The notes below the pieces were generated by a model. That model worked only from the letters and a program-made list of their open reading frames with translations, was not told the DNA's origin and did no database searches. From the NCBI GenBank assembly GCA_017459925.1, contig JAFUCC010000027.1, forward strand, positions 1 to 40,935: DNA of 40,935 nt. Reading direction: 5' to 3'. The stretch comes from Eggerthellaceae bacterium (GTDB taxonomy: Bacteria; Actinomycetota; Coriobacteriia; Coriobacteriales; Eggerthellaceae). Within the stretch, counting starts at the first letter, position 1, and every line of letters starts with the position of its first letter. The position numbers and the translations under genes were made by a program. Of this stretch, positions 1 to 8,142 are shown one piece after another.

Positions 1-70
1 ACAGGTACCAGGTACCTGTTTCAGAGGTGACAAGGGAAACGTCCCCCTGTCACCAACGTCCCCTGTCACC
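1..70. repeat. REP-like palindromic intergenic repeat
   Basis: The first 25 bases contain the dyad GGTACCAGGTACC followed by TGTTTCA. An inverted GGTGACAAGGG and two tandem CCCCTGTCACC units follow, reaching the ribosome-binding site of the first gene. A near-identical core (ACC, A/T, GGTACCTGTTTCA) recurs at 36661-36680, so this is a dispersed intergenic repeat and not part of the gene. Whether it is cut off at the left edge of the window cannot be seen. REP-like elements often act as mRNA 3'-end structures; that role is inferred here. Confidence 0.6.
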
Positions 71-93
71 CTGAAGAGAAGGAGCGAATAGGA

Positions 94-1335
94 ATGGGCG
101 ATTTGAAAAGGCCCCTCGAGGGCGTGAAGGTCGTTGAGATGGCGACGTTCATCGCGGCGCCGGCGGTCGGGCGCATTCTGGCCGACTTGGGCGCCGAGGT
201 CGTGAAGATCGAGTCCGCGAAGGGCGATAACCTGCGTTTCACGGCGCCGAACGAGGGCCGTCCGATGGACCCGCACGAAGACACGAACTTCGACTTGGAA
301 AACGCGGGCAAGAAGGGCATCGTCGTCGATCTGCGCACCGAAGCGGGCGTCGAGATTCTCTTCAAGCTGCTCGACGAGGCTGACGTGTTCATCACCAACT
401 GGCGACCGCAGGCGCTCGCGCGCAAGAACCTCGCTTACGAGGACCTGAAAGGGCGTTTCCCGAAGCTCGTGTACGCGAGCCTCACCGGCTACGGCGAGAA
501 GGGCCCCGACAAGGACCTGCCCGGCTTCGACTACACGGCGTTCTTCGCGCGCAGCGGCTGGTCGGGGTCGCTGTACCAGAAGGGTACGGTGCCCTCGAAC
601 CTGATTCCCGCGCTCGGCGACCATCAGGCGGCGCTGTCGCTGACCGTTGGCATCTTGGCGGCGCTGTTCCGCGCGAAAATGACCGGCCAGGGCGAGAAGG
701 TGACCACGAACCTGCTGCACACCGCCATCTGGGTGCAGGCGTTCCAGATTCAGGGCTGCCAATACGGCAACGAGTTCGGCGGCGTCAGCTATCCGTTCGA
801 CCGTCGCGACAACCAGCTGCCCTACCAGCCGGCCGTGAAGACGAAAGACGACCGCTTCTTGCAGGTCATGGGGCCGAACTTCGGCATTTACTACCCGCTC
901 ATCATGAAGGCGATCGGCTGTGAGGACCTGCTCGACGACCCGGTCCTCGGCAACCAGGTGGAAATGCTCAAGACGGGGCGTGTGGGCGAGGCCTACGACA
1001 TCATCCAGGAGGGCTTCCAGCAGAAGACGCTCGAAGAGTGGGTGCCCATCCTGACCGAGCTCGACATTCCGTTCGCCGTGTGCCAGACCTACGAAGAGGT
1101 CGTGAAGGACGAGCAGGCGTGGGCCAACGACGTGTTCTACGAGATGGACTACCCGCGCGGGCCCAAGGCCCTCGTGCGCACGCCCATCATGCTCGAGGAA
1201 ACGCCGCTTCCGCCCTACGAGAAGGCCCCGCTGCTCGGCGAACATACCGAAGAAGTGCTCGCAAGCCTGGGCTACTCCCAAGAGGAGATTTCTTCCTTAA
1301 TAAACGACGGAGTCGCCGGCATTTGGAAGGAATAG
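94..1335 (+). CDS. CaiB/BaiF family (class III) CoA-transferase
   Basis: A cytosolic enzyme of 413 residues, the usual length for class III CoA-transferases, which move CoA from a donor acyl-CoA to a carboxylic acid. The N-terminus (LEGVKVVEMATFIAAPAVGR, then LADLGAEVVKIE) is the classic family signature. The catalytic aspartate is most likely D176 in LGDHQAAL, matching Asp169 of CaiB and Frc. The ATG at 94 is preceded by AAGGAG (79-84). It is the first gene of an operon with the 2-hydroxyacyl-CoA dehydratase and its activator, an order that recalls the fldA/fldBC/fldI genes of Stickland clostridia. It probably makes the 2-hydroxyacyl-CoA substrate. The actual acid (phenyllactate-like, lactate-like, hydroxyglutarate or other) is not determined. 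Confidence 0.9.
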   Translation: MGDLKRPLEGVKVVEMATFIAAPAVGRILADLGAEVVKIESAKGDNLRFTAPNEGRPMDPHEDTNFDLENAGKKGIVVDLRTEAGVEILFKLLDEADVFITNWRPQALARKNLAYEDLKGRFPKLVYASLTGYGEKGPDKDLPGFDYTAFFARSGWSGSLYQKGTVPSNLIPALGDHQAALSLTVGILAALFRAKMTGQGEKVTTNLLHTAIWVQAFQIQGCQYGNEFGGVSYPFDRRDNQLPYQPAVKTKDDRFLQVMGPNFGIYYPLIMKAIGCEDLLDDPVLGNQVEMLKTGRVGEAYDIIQEGFQQKTLEEWVPILTELDIPFAVCQTYEEVVKDEQAWANDVFYEMDYPRGPKALVRTPIMLEETPLPPYEKAPLLGEHTEEVLASLGYSQEEISSLINDGVAGIWKE

Positions 1336-1354
1336 CTGGTACGTTGTTAACGCA

Positions 1355-1488
1355 GCCCCGAAGCGGGGAAAGGGTGGAGCGAGGTCAAGCCAAAGGAGGA
1401 GCGAAATCCACTTTTCCGCCTGTTCTTGGCGGAAAAGTTAGTTCGCGACGACGACGCGTCGAGCGTAACCCTTTCCCCGCTTCGGGGC
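1355..1488. repeat. nested palindrome between CoA-transferase and dehydratase genes
   Basis: A perfect 21-bp inverted repeat (arms 1355-1375 and 1468-1488) encloses a second perfect 11-bp inverted repeat with a 7-nt loop (1410-1420 and 1428-1438). The arms contain the self-complementary run CCCCGAAGCGGGG. The block fills nearly all of the 178-bp gap between the first two genes of the operon. It could be a miniature palindromic element, or an RNA structure that sets the ratio of transferase to dehydratase by partial termination or mRNA processing. The sequence does not decide between these. Confidence 0.7.
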
Positions 1489-1513
1489 AGACAGGTAGAA
1501 GAAAGGCGGCAGA

Positions 1514-2731
1514 ATGGCAGACGAGAAGGTCGGCGCGAAGTACGTGCTGCGCGCCATTCCCGATAAGTGCTACGAGGAAGCGATCGAGGCTAAAGCTCGC
1601 GGCGAGATGATCGGCTGGAGCGCCTCGAACTTCCCGCAGGAGATCTGCACCACGCTGGGCATTCCCGTGGTGTATCCCGAAAGCCAGGCGGCGCAGATCG
1701 CGGCCAAGCGCGGCGCGCTGCCGCTGCTCGAGCACGCCGAGGGCGACCTGGGTTACTCGAATGACCTGTGCGCATACGCGCGCATCAGCCTGGCGTATGC
1801 CGATGTGGGGGAGTGTCCCAACGGCGAGCGCGACATGCCGCTTCCCGACTTCGTGCTGTGCTGCAACAACATCTGCAACTGCATGATGAAGTGGTACGAG
1901 AACCTGGGCAAGCAGCTGGGCATCCCGGTCATCATGATCGACGTTCCCTACAGCAACGACTACGACATCGACGAAAAGCGCATTGCGTATGTGGGCGCCC
2001 AGTTCCGCGCGGCCATCAAGCAGCTCGAGGAGATCACGGGCAAGACGTGGGACGAGGAGAAGTTCCAAGAGGTCTGCCGCCGCTCGAGCGAATGCGGGCG
2101 CTTGTGGCTCGAGGCCGCGTCGTACACCAACTACAAGCCGTCGCCTGTGAACGGCTTCGAGCTGTTCAACCACATGGCGGTGGCCACGGTGGCGCGCGGG
2201 CGCGAGGAATCGGTCGAGGCGTTCCGCATGCTCATCGACGACTACCGCAGCTTCGTGAAGAACAACGAGTCGAACTGGCATGCGCCCGAGAACCACCGCA
2301 TCATGTTCGAGGGTATCGCATGCTGGCCGTACCTGCGCGCGACGCTGACCCCGCTGAAGGAAGCGGGCGTGAACACGACGGCCATGGTGTACGGGCCGGC
2401 GTTCGGCATCACGTACAACACGTTCGACGAGATGGTCGAGGCGTATTGCAGCGTTCCCAACGCGGTGAACCTCGAGCGCTCAGTCGAGCTGCGCAAGCAG
2501 GTGGGCGCAGCCGGCAAGATCGAAGGCGGCCTGGTGCACATCAACCGCTCCTGCAAGATGTGGTCGGGCTTCGCGCCCGAATTGGCGCGCCGCGTGTCTG
2601 CCGACCTGAACGTTCCCATGGTGTTGTTCGACGGCGATCAGGCCGACCCGCGCAACTTCAGCGAGGCGCAATACCAGACACGCGTCGAGGGGCTCGTCGA
2701 GATCATGGATTCCGCCAGGAAGGGGGCGTAA
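1514..2731 (+). CDS. 2-hydroxyacyl-CoA dehydratase, subunit A (HgdB/FldB family)
   Basis: 405 residues of the 2-hydroxyacyl-CoA dehydratase family (COG1775). These iron-sulfur enzymes remove water from (R)-2-hydroxyacyl-CoA by a ketyl-radical mechanism after ATP-driven one-electron injection. Visible features are the cysteine-rich stretch CCNNICNC (residues 116-123), C45 and C86 as further potential cluster ligands, and the family segment GIPVIMIDVPYSND. The start ATG follows GAAAGG (1501-1506). The next gene begins three bases after this stop, so the two subunits are translationally coupled. The family assignment is firm; substrate specificity cannot be read from sequence. Confidence 0.9.
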   Translation: MADEKVGAKYVLRAIPDKCYEEAIEAKARGEMIGWSASNFPQEICTTLGIPVVYPESQAAQIAAKRGALPLLEHAEGDLGYSNDLCAYARISLAYADVGECPNGERDMPLPDFVLCCNNICNCMMKWYENLGKQLGIPVIMIDVPYSNDYDIDEKRIAYVGAQFRAAIKQLEEITGKTWDEEKFQEVCRRSSECGRLWLEAASYTNYKPSPVNGFELFNHMAVATVARGREESVEAFRMLIDDYRSFVKNNESNWHAPENHRIMFEGIACWPYLRATLTPLKEAGVNTTAMVYGPAFGITYNTFDEMVEAYCSVPNAVNLERSVELRKQVGAAGKIEGGLVHINRSCKMWSGFAPELARRVSADLNVPMVLFDGDQADPRNFSEAQYQTRVEGLVEIMDSARKGA

Positions 2732-2734
2732 GCG

Positions 2735-3862
2735 ATGACTGCGATCGAAAGCATGCTCGCGACGTTCGAAGACGTCGCCGCGAACCCGCACGTGCAGCTG
2801 CAAAAGCACCTGGCTGCAGGCAAGCGCGTCATCGGAGTGGGGCCGTATTACGCACCCGAAGAGCTCGTGTACGCGGCTGGCGCCGTGCCGTTTGGCGTGT
2901 GGGGCTGCATGGGCACGCCCAACGAGGCGCGCAAGTACTTCCCACCGTTCTATTGCTCTATCTGCCAGACGACGCTCGAGATGGCGCTCGTCGGCATGCT
3001 CGACGGCCTGTCGGGTTACATGACGACGGCGCTGTGCGACACGCAGCGCGCGGCATCGCAGAATTGGCGCGCCGCCGTGGGCAACGACATCCCGCTCATC
3101 TTCGTGTCGCAGCCGCAGAACCGTGCATCGGATTTCGGGCGGGCATACGTCGTGGAGTCGTACGCGCAGGTGGCCCACGAGGTCGAGGAGTGCGCGCACG
3201 GCATAATCGACGACGAGAACCTGGGCGCTGCCATAAAGCTGTACAACGAATGGCGCGCCGCCATGCGCGAGTTCGTGAAACTCGCGGGCGCGCATCCGGC
3301 GGAAGTCGGCGTGCAGACGCGCCTGGCGGTCATCAAGGCCGGCTACTTCATGGACAAGGCCGAACACCTGCCCATGGTGCGCGAGCTGAACGGGGCTTTG
3401 GCCGCGCTGCCGGAAAGCACCGGCGTTTTCAAGCGCGTCGTGCTCAGCGGGATATTCGAGAACATCCCCGCCATCACGGAGATGCTCGACGAGATGGGCT
3501 ACGCCGTCGTGGCCGACGACCTGGCCAAGGAGAGCCGTGCGTTCGCCATGAACGTGCCCGAGGACGAACAGCCCCTGCAGGCGCTCGCCGATGCATGGTG
3601 TGCGCTCGAAGGCGACTCGCTGCTCTACGATCCTGAAAAGCTGCACGTGAAGAAGGTGGTCGACCTTGCGCGTGCATCGCAAGCCCAAGGCGTCATCTTG
3701 CTGCTTGCGAAGTTCTGCGACCCCGAGGAATTCGACGCGCCGCTCGTGAAGGCCGCGTGCCAGGAAGCGAGCGTCCCGTTCCTGCAAATCGAGATCGACC
3801 AGTCCACCGAAACGTACGAGCAGGCACGCACGCAGCTCGAGACGTTCGCGGACATTCTGTAA
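2735..3862 (+). CDS. 2-hydroxyacyl-CoA dehydratase, subunit B (HgdB/FldC family)
   Basis: 375 residues, a second and diverged member of the same COG1775 family, so the pair should form the heterodimer typical of phenyllactyl-, hydroxyglutaryl- or lactoyl-CoA dehydratases. Family features are the N-terminal GYYAPEELVYAAGAVPFGVWG-like segment (residues 36-57) and cysteines C58, C74, C77 and C101, placed like cluster ligands. An A/G-rich Shine-Dalgarno sequence (about 2717-2725) lies inside the 3' end of the upstream gene. The stop codon sits in a hairpin that separates it from the activator gene. Oxygen-sensitive and cytosolic by family knowledge. Confidence 0.9.
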   Translation: MTAIESMLATFEDVAANPHVQLQKHLAAGKRVIGVGPYYAPEELVYAAGAVPFGVWGCMGTPNEARKYFPPFYCSICQTTLEMALVGMLDGLSGYMTTALCDTQRAASQNWRAAVGNDIPLIFVSQPQNRASDFGRAYVVESYAQVAHEVEECAHGIIDDENLGAAIKLYNEWRAAMREFVKLAGAHPAEVGVQTRLAVIKAGYFMDKAEHLPMVRELNGALAALPESTGVFKRVVLSGIFENIPAITEMLDEMGYAVVADDLAKESRAFAMNVPEDEQPLQALADAWCALEGDSLLYDPEKLHVKKVVDLARASQAQGVILLLAKFCDPEEFDAPLVKAACQEASVPFLQIEIDQSTETYEQARTQLETFADIL

Positions 3863-3888
3863 TCAATTTCCTCCGAGGTAATTGATTA
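3860..3888 (+). promoter_or_regulatory. intercistronic hairpin with TCCTCC in its loop
   Basis: A perfect 9-bp inverted repeat (3860-3868 and 3880-3888) includes the stop codon of the dehydratase B subunit. Its 11-nt loop contains TCCTCC, complementary to a GGAGG-type Shine-Dalgarno. It lies directly before the GGGAG ribosome-binding site of the activator gene. Dehydratase activators are needed only in small amounts, so a structure that lowers activator expression would make sense. That role is inference. Confidence 0.5.
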
Positions 3889-3903
3889 TTTGGGAGAAGC
3901 GTT

Positions 3904-4692
3904 ATGGCAAGTGACCTGTATTTGGGAATCGATGTCGGTTCGACGGCTTCGAAATGCGTGATCGTCGATGCGCAAGGTGCGATCGTCGGCCGCGGGCTGT
4001 ATGCTGCCGGCGCCGGCACGGCAGGCCCACGCGCGTGCGTCGACGAGGCGGTTGCGCAGGTCGGCGGGCTTGCATCCGCTGAAGACGTGGCGTGCTCGTG
4101 CGCGACCGGCTATGGCAGGCATTTGGAATCATGGACCGAATTGCAGAAATCCGAGCTCTCGTGCCATGCGAGGGGAGCTGCCGAGCTGTTCGGCGGCGTG
4201 CGCACGGTCATCGACATCGGCGGGCAAGATGCGAAGGTGCTTTCCCTCGGCAAAGACGGCAGCTTGGCCAGCTTCGTCATGAACGACAAGTGCGCGGCCG
4301 GCACGGGGCGCTTCCTCGACGTCATGGCGGGCGTGTTCGGATGCAAGGTGGCCGACCTGTCCGGCCTTGACCGCGAATCGACCGAGGTCGCGCCGATATC
4401 GTCGACGTGCACGGTGTTCGCCGAGTCGGAGGTCATCTCCAAGCTTGCATCGGGCATTGCGATTCCCAACATCGTGGCAGGCGTTCACGAGTCGGTTGTC
4501 GAGCGCACGTACGGCTTGGCGAAGCGCGCGGGAATCGTTCCCGACGTTGCCATGACCGGAGGCGTGGCGCTGAACGCGGCGCTTCGCGAGCGCCTCGAGC
4601 GCAGGATCGGCTTTCCCATCGTCACGTGCGACGACGCCCAGTACGTTGGCGCATACGGCGCCGCCCTGTTCGCGTTGGCCGCCGATTGCTAG
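3904..4692 (+). CDS. 2-hydroxyacyl-CoA dehydratase activator ATPase (HgdC/FldI family)
   Basis: 262 residues, the normal size for these homodimeric [4Fe-4S] ATPases of the ASKHA fold (BadF/BadG/BcrA/BcrD family). They hydrolyse ATP to push one low-potential electron into the dehydratase. The phosphate-1 motif LGIDVGSTASK is at residues 7-17 and the phosphate-2 motif DIGGQDAK at 104-111. Bridging cluster cysteines are C130 (NDKCAAGTGRF) and C169 (SSTCTVFAESEV). Their 39-residue spacing equals that of Cys127 and Cys166 in the Acidaminococcus protein. Last gene of the operon; its TAG overlaps the stop codon of the convergent LysR gene inside the shared CTAG. Confidence 0.93.
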   Translation: MASDLYLGIDVGSTASKCVIVDAQGAIVGRGLYAAGAGTAGPRACVDEAVAQVGGLASAEDVACSCATGYGRHLESWTELQKSELSCHARGAAELFGGVRTVIDIGGQDAKVLSLGKDGSLASFVMNDKCAAGTGRFLDVMAGVFGCKVADLSGLDRESTEVAPISSTCTVFAESEVISKLASGIAIPNIVAGVHESVVERTYGLAKRAGIVPDVAMTGGVALNAALRERLERRIGFPIVTCDDAQYVGAYGAALFALAADC

Positions 4693-5636
4693 CGATGTTG
4701 CGCTGGCGCGAAGACGGCGCGTTCGCCGTACCGGTCTTGGGCTGATTCTCGCAACAGGGTCAGGAATCGCTGCACCATCTGATTTGGGCGCGTTTGGCCG
4801 TGCGTGATATAGCCGACGCGCATGATCTCTTTGGTCCGCAGCTTCAACTCGACGATGTCTGCGCCCATGCCAGCTGACTGCGCACCTGTTGCTATCGTGT
4901 AGCAATTCGTTTGGGCTATGAGGCTTCTCATCGTGCCGCGGTCGCGCACGGTGATGAGCCCTTTTCCCGTGATGTCAGCTAGAGGCTCTTCGGCATAGTA
5001 CGCCGAATCGGTTTTCCCTTGTTCGAAGTTTATGCGCGGAAACAGCGCGAGATCCTTAACGGTCACGAATGTCCGATGCGCAAGGGGGTGGTCGCGCGAT
5101 ACCACGGCGCAAGGCTTCGTATCGAACAGCGTTGAAAACACGATGTTCGCCGCGTCGAGCTCGCGTTTTACGATGCGCTGGTTAAAGGAGCTCAAGTACA
5201 GGATTCCGATATCGCTGCGTTGGCAACGCACGTCGTCGATCACTTCTTCGGTTCGGGTTTCCCTGAACGAGAACGAAAAGCTGTCGAGCTTCATCTCGCT
5301 TATCAACCGCGCAAACGCATCAGCTCCGAACGCATAATGTTGGCTCGAGACGGATAATCGCTCCGTAGGGGCCTGGTCGGTGGCGTAACGGCTGATCAGA
5401 AAATCATCTTGCTGAACGACTTGTCGCATCAGCCCCAAAAGCTCGAGTCCTTCGGAAGTGATTTCAATTCCGCGATTCGACCGTGCGAACAATGTCACGC
5501 CCGTTTCCCGCTCGACTTCCTTGAGGGCGTTCGAGAGCGCTGCCTGCGAAATGAACAGGCTTTGCGCAGCTGCGGTGATCGATCCCTGTTCGGCAATTGC
5601 CAGCAAGTAGCGCATTTGCTGGAGTGAAATGGCCAT
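4689..5636 (-). CDS. LysR family transcriptional regulator
   Basis: 315 residues from the ATG at 5636. A TTG six codons upstream is also in frame, but the GGAG eight bases before the ATG favours the ATG. The N-terminal winged HTH (QQMRYLLAIAEQGSITAAAQ, then LFISQAALSNALKEVE) is the textbook LysR DNA-binding domain. The rest is a periplasmic-binding-protein-like effector domain. It is divergent to the URO-D/ABC importer operon and convergent with the dehydratase operon. A LysR-type dyad lies at 5783-5799 in the divergent intergenic region, so the importer operon is the likeliest target. The inducer is unknown. Confidence 0.92.
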   Translation of the reverse strand: MAISLQQMRYLLAIAEQGSITAAAQSLFISQAALSNALKEVERETGVTLFARSNRGIEITSEGLELLGLMRQVVQQDDFLISRYATDQAPTERLSVSSQHYAFGADAFARLISEMKLDSFSFSFRETRTEEVIDDVRCQRSDIGILYLSSFNQRIVKRELDAANIVFSTLFDTKPCAVVSRDHPLAHRTFVTVKDLALFPRINFEQGKTDSAYYAEEPLADITGKGLITVRDRGTMRSLIAQTNCYTIATGAQSAGMGADIVELKLRTKEIMRVGYITHGQTRPNQMVQRFLTLLRESAQDRYGERAVFAPAQHR

Positions 5637-5782
5637 ATTCAAAACTCCGTTCAACGTGATTCAACAACTGTATTCCATGCGGCACCAACCCGGTCATAGG
5701 GAATATGCGTCTTCGGCCATCGACTATTGTTATGGCGTTTCGGCGAAACCCGCAATCGCTGCACGCTCAGTTGACCAGCGAA

Positions 5783-5799
5783 CATAACGAGAAGTTATG
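5783..5799. promoter_or_regulatory. candidate LysR operator
   Basis: CATAAC-GAGAA-GTTATG is a perfect 6-bp dyad with a 5-bp spacer, fitting the T-N11-A shape of LysR sites. It is centred about 68 bp before the transcription start predicted from the promoter at 5823-5852, the usual place for a LysR recognition site. Inferred, not tested. Confidence 0.5.
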
Positions 5800-5822
5800 G
5801 CTGGCGAGAACGAAGGCGGCCG

Positions 5823-5852
5823 TTTTCAAGGGCGGCCCGGCTTTTCTACAAT
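5823..5852 (+). promoter_or_regulatory. predicted promoter of URO-D / importer operon
   Basis: TTTTCA (5823-5828), an 18-bp spacer and TACAAT (5847-5852) form a sigma-70-like promoter with a weak -35 element, as expected for an activator-dependent promoter. The transcript would have a 5' leader of roughly 100 nt containing a small hairpin (CCAAGG-CGCT-CCTTGG). I recognise no known riboswitch in it. The rest of 5637-5961 is non-coding. Confidence 0.45.
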
Positions 5853-5961
5853 GGGCGACGAAAAACACGAAGGACAACCGAATGATCACCCGCTGGCCAA
5901 GGCGCTCCTTGGTGGGCGGCGCACAGCTTGGTTGCCCGCACGCAATGGAAGGCAGATTGCC

Positions 5962-7002
5962 ATGCCCACAGGTTACGAACTCATTGAAGAACAGGTGCAA
6001 ACGCATGCGTTAGGAGCCGAAGTGCCCGTAGTCGGCTGGTTCCATTTTCCACTGGCCGATCCCGTGACCGAGAACTTCATCGCCGAGACGTATGACAAGG
6101 CAGAGGAAAACCACTGGGATTTCATCAAGATCATGACCAATGGAAATTACATGCCGATTGCCTATGGCGCAGATTACGATTGGTCGATTGATCCCACGAG
6201 TTGGGATGGCCCGTTCTTCACGCATCCTATCGAATCAGCTGAAGACGCCGCCAACTTGCCGGCGCTCGATGCTCGGAAGGGCATTCTGGCGCGTGAAGTC
6301 CGAATAGCGCGCGCCATCAAGGAGCATTATGCCGGGGTGAAGCCCGTCATCGCCACGCTGTTCGACCCGCTGAGCTGGGTGCAGGAGCTCACAACTCCCA
6401 TGGATCCACGCGGCGTGCTCGCATTGCTCGAAACCGATCCCGATGCGCTCGAGGGGGCGGTTAAGGCGATAGCGCAGACCAATCGCAATTTCCTCGAGCG
6501 CCTGATCACGGAAGCGCATGTCGACGGCGTGTTCTTTGCGACCAAGTTTTCCCGCAACACCATTCTGACCGACGCGCAACACGACCGCTTCGTCATGCCC
6601 TATATACAGCAAGCCAACGATCAGCTGGCTGGGCGAACCTGGTTCAACTTGCTGCATATCCATGGCGATTCGCAGCTTCGCTTCGATGACCTCCTGCAAT
6701 TCGATTCGTTCAATGCGCTCAATTGGGAAAGCGAGGCTCCGGTTGACGGCGCCCACAGCATTGCGGAGGTGCGTGCCAAGACCGACAAGGTCTTAGTGGC
6801 CGGCATCGACCAACATCATGACTTCCTGCTGAGCCGGCGTGAAGTCAAATCGAAGATAGCACGGCGCTTGGAAAGCGCGCTCGAGCAGAATGCCGGTGGC
6901 CCGTTCATCTTCGGTCCTGGCTGTTCGATGCCCCTTTACGTCGAGAGCTCGCGCTTCAACGGCATTTACGGTGCGGCACACGAGGCCGGCTTGCGCGGGT
7001 AA
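5962..7002 (+). CDS. URO-D superfamily protein, MtaA-like methyltransferase type
   Basis: 346 residues from the ATG at 5962, which has GGAAGG nine bases upstream. The frame extends further 5' but that part looks non-coding. The protein has the uroporphyrinogen-decarboxylase fold (for example PVIATLFDPLSWVQEL, and GPGCSMPLYVES near the end) and no sign of being the haem enzyme. Members near catabolic genes are usually corrinoid:acceptor methyltransferases with a zinc site H-x-C...C. Here the first pair is H232-I-H234 and the distal ligand C321, so the middle Cys is replaced by His. It leads an operon with MetNIQ-type importer genes under probable LysR control. Substrate unknown. Confidence 0.75.
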   Translation: MPTGYELIEEQVQTHALGAEVPVVGWFHFPLADPVTENFIAETYDKAEENHWDFIKIMTNGNYMPIAYGADYDWSIDPTSWDGPFFTHPIESAEDAANLPALDARKGILAREVRIARAIKEHYAGVKPVIATLFDPLSWVQELTTPMDPRGVLALLETDPDALEGAVKAIAQTNRNFLERLITEAHVDGVFFATKFSRNTILTDAQHDRFVMPYIQQANDQLAGRTWFNLLHIHGDSQLRFDDLLQFDSFNALNWESEAPVDGAHSIAEVRAKTDKVLVAGIDQHHDFLLSRREVKSKIARRLESALEQNAGGPFIFGPGCSMPLYVESSRFNGIYGAAHEAGLRG

Positions 7003-7029
7003 AACCGCAACGCTGGCGCGTATTGTCGG

Positions 7030-7102
7030 CGAACCCAAACGGGGCGCTTCCCTTCCCTCGAAACAACCCTCGTCCTTTTCCGGGCGCCTCGTTTGGGGTT
7101 CG
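7030..7102 (+). other. imperfect long-range inverted repeat before metN
   Basis: Arms 7030-7047 and 7084-7102 are complementary with one mismatch and one single-base gap, and fill most of the 119-bp gap between the URO-D gene and metN. It could be an attenuator or mRNA-processing hairpin that uncouples URO-D from transporter expression. It does not match the S-box (SAM) riboswitch pattern that a methionine transporter might carry. Confidence 0.4.
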
Positions 7103-7121
7103 GTTCAAGAAAGAACATTCC

Positions 7122-8132
7122 ATGATAGAGATCAAAGACTTGCATAAATCGTTTGCCGATGTCGAAGTTCTCAAGGGCATCGACATCACCATCAGAGATG
7201 GTTGCGTGTACGGGCTCGTTGGCGTTTCGGGAGCCGGTAAGTCAACGCTCTTACGGTGCATCAACGGGCTGGAAGGTTTCGATTCGGGCTCGCTGCTCGT
7301 CGACGGCGTGGACGTGGCGGCTCTCGGCGAAAAGGACCTCAACGACTTTCGCAAGAACATCGGCATGATCTTCCAGCATTTCAGCCTTCTCGAGCGCAAG
7401 ACCGTGCTGCAAAACGTCACGTTCCCCCTGAAATGCCATGGCGTCGACAAGGAGGAGGGGCGTAAGCGCGCGATCGAGATGCTGGAACTCGTCGGCCTCT
7501 CAGAGAAAGTGAACGCGCTGCCGCGCGAGCTTTCCGGCGGCCAGAAGCAACGCGTGGCCATCGCGCGCGCATTGGCCATGAATCCGTCCATCTTGCTTTG
7601 CGATGAGGCGACGAGCGCGCTCGACCCCAATATCACGCGCTCCATCCTCAACTTGCTCAGCAAGATTAACCGCGAACTCGGAATCACCATCGTCATGGTC
7701 ACGCATGCCATGAGCGTGGTGAAGGAAGTGTGCGACGAGGTCGCCATTCTCGATCACGGCACGCTTGTCTACAAAGGCGGGGTCGAGGACCTGTTCCTCC
7801 GGCATCAAGAGGTCCTGGCGCCAGTTACCGGCTCAGACGGTAGGCGCGAGACGGAGGCGGGCGAAAAGGCCTACCTGCTCGTGCAACGCGAGGACGAGCA
7901 GAGCGTGCTTTCCCGCGTGGCGCTGGGGACGGGCGTGCCGTTTCGCGTCGTGTGGGGCGGCCTCGACTCGTATAAGGGCAAAGTCGCGGGAAGTTATCTG
8001 GTCAGCGTGCGGCAAGAGCTGTCATCCGATTTCGAGCGTTTCCTGAAATCGTCGGAAATCGAATGGTCGGAGAACGTCGGGCGTACGGCTGAAGAGGCCG
8101 AGGCGCTGGCCGAAGCGCTCGAGGCAAAGTAG
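7122..8132 (+). CDS. metN: MetN-type ABC transporter ATP-binding protein
   Basis: 336 residues from the ATG at 7122 (MIEIKDLHKSF...). A longer in-frame ORF upstream translates the inverted repeat and is not credible. Walker A is GVSGAGKST, the signature motif LSGGQKQR, and Walker B ILLCDEATSALD. The last ~75 residues form a NIL-type regulatory domain as in MetN, where it senses methionine and inhibits transport. With the permease and lipoprotein next downstream it makes a complete methionine-family (MUT) importer. Because it sits between a URO-D protein and a tautomerase/reductase pair, the cargo may not be methionine itself. Its Shine-Dalgarno is weak (AAGAAAG). Confidence 0.88.
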   Translation: MIEIKDLHKSFADVEVLKGIDITIRDGCVYGLVGVSGAGKSTLLRCINGLEGFDSGSLLVDGVDVAALGEKDLNDFRKNIGMIFQHFSLLERKTVLQNVTFPLKCHGVDKEEGRKRAIEMLELVGLSEKVNALPRELSGGQKQRVAIARALAMNPSILLCDEATSALDPNITRSILNLLSKINRELGITIVMVTHAMSVVKEVCDEVAILDHGTLVYKGGVEDLFLRHQEVLAPVTGSDGRRETEAGEKAYLLVQREDEQSVLSRVALGTGVPFRVVWGGLDSYKGKVAGSYLVSVRQELSSDFERFLKSSEIEWSENVGRTAEEAEALAEALEAK

Positions 8133-8142
8133 GGGGAGCGTC

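Noticed and set aside
7003..7121. SAM riboswitch upstream of the MetNIQ genes
   Set aside because: The inverted repeat is simple and lacks the multi-stem S-box pattern and conserved sequences.
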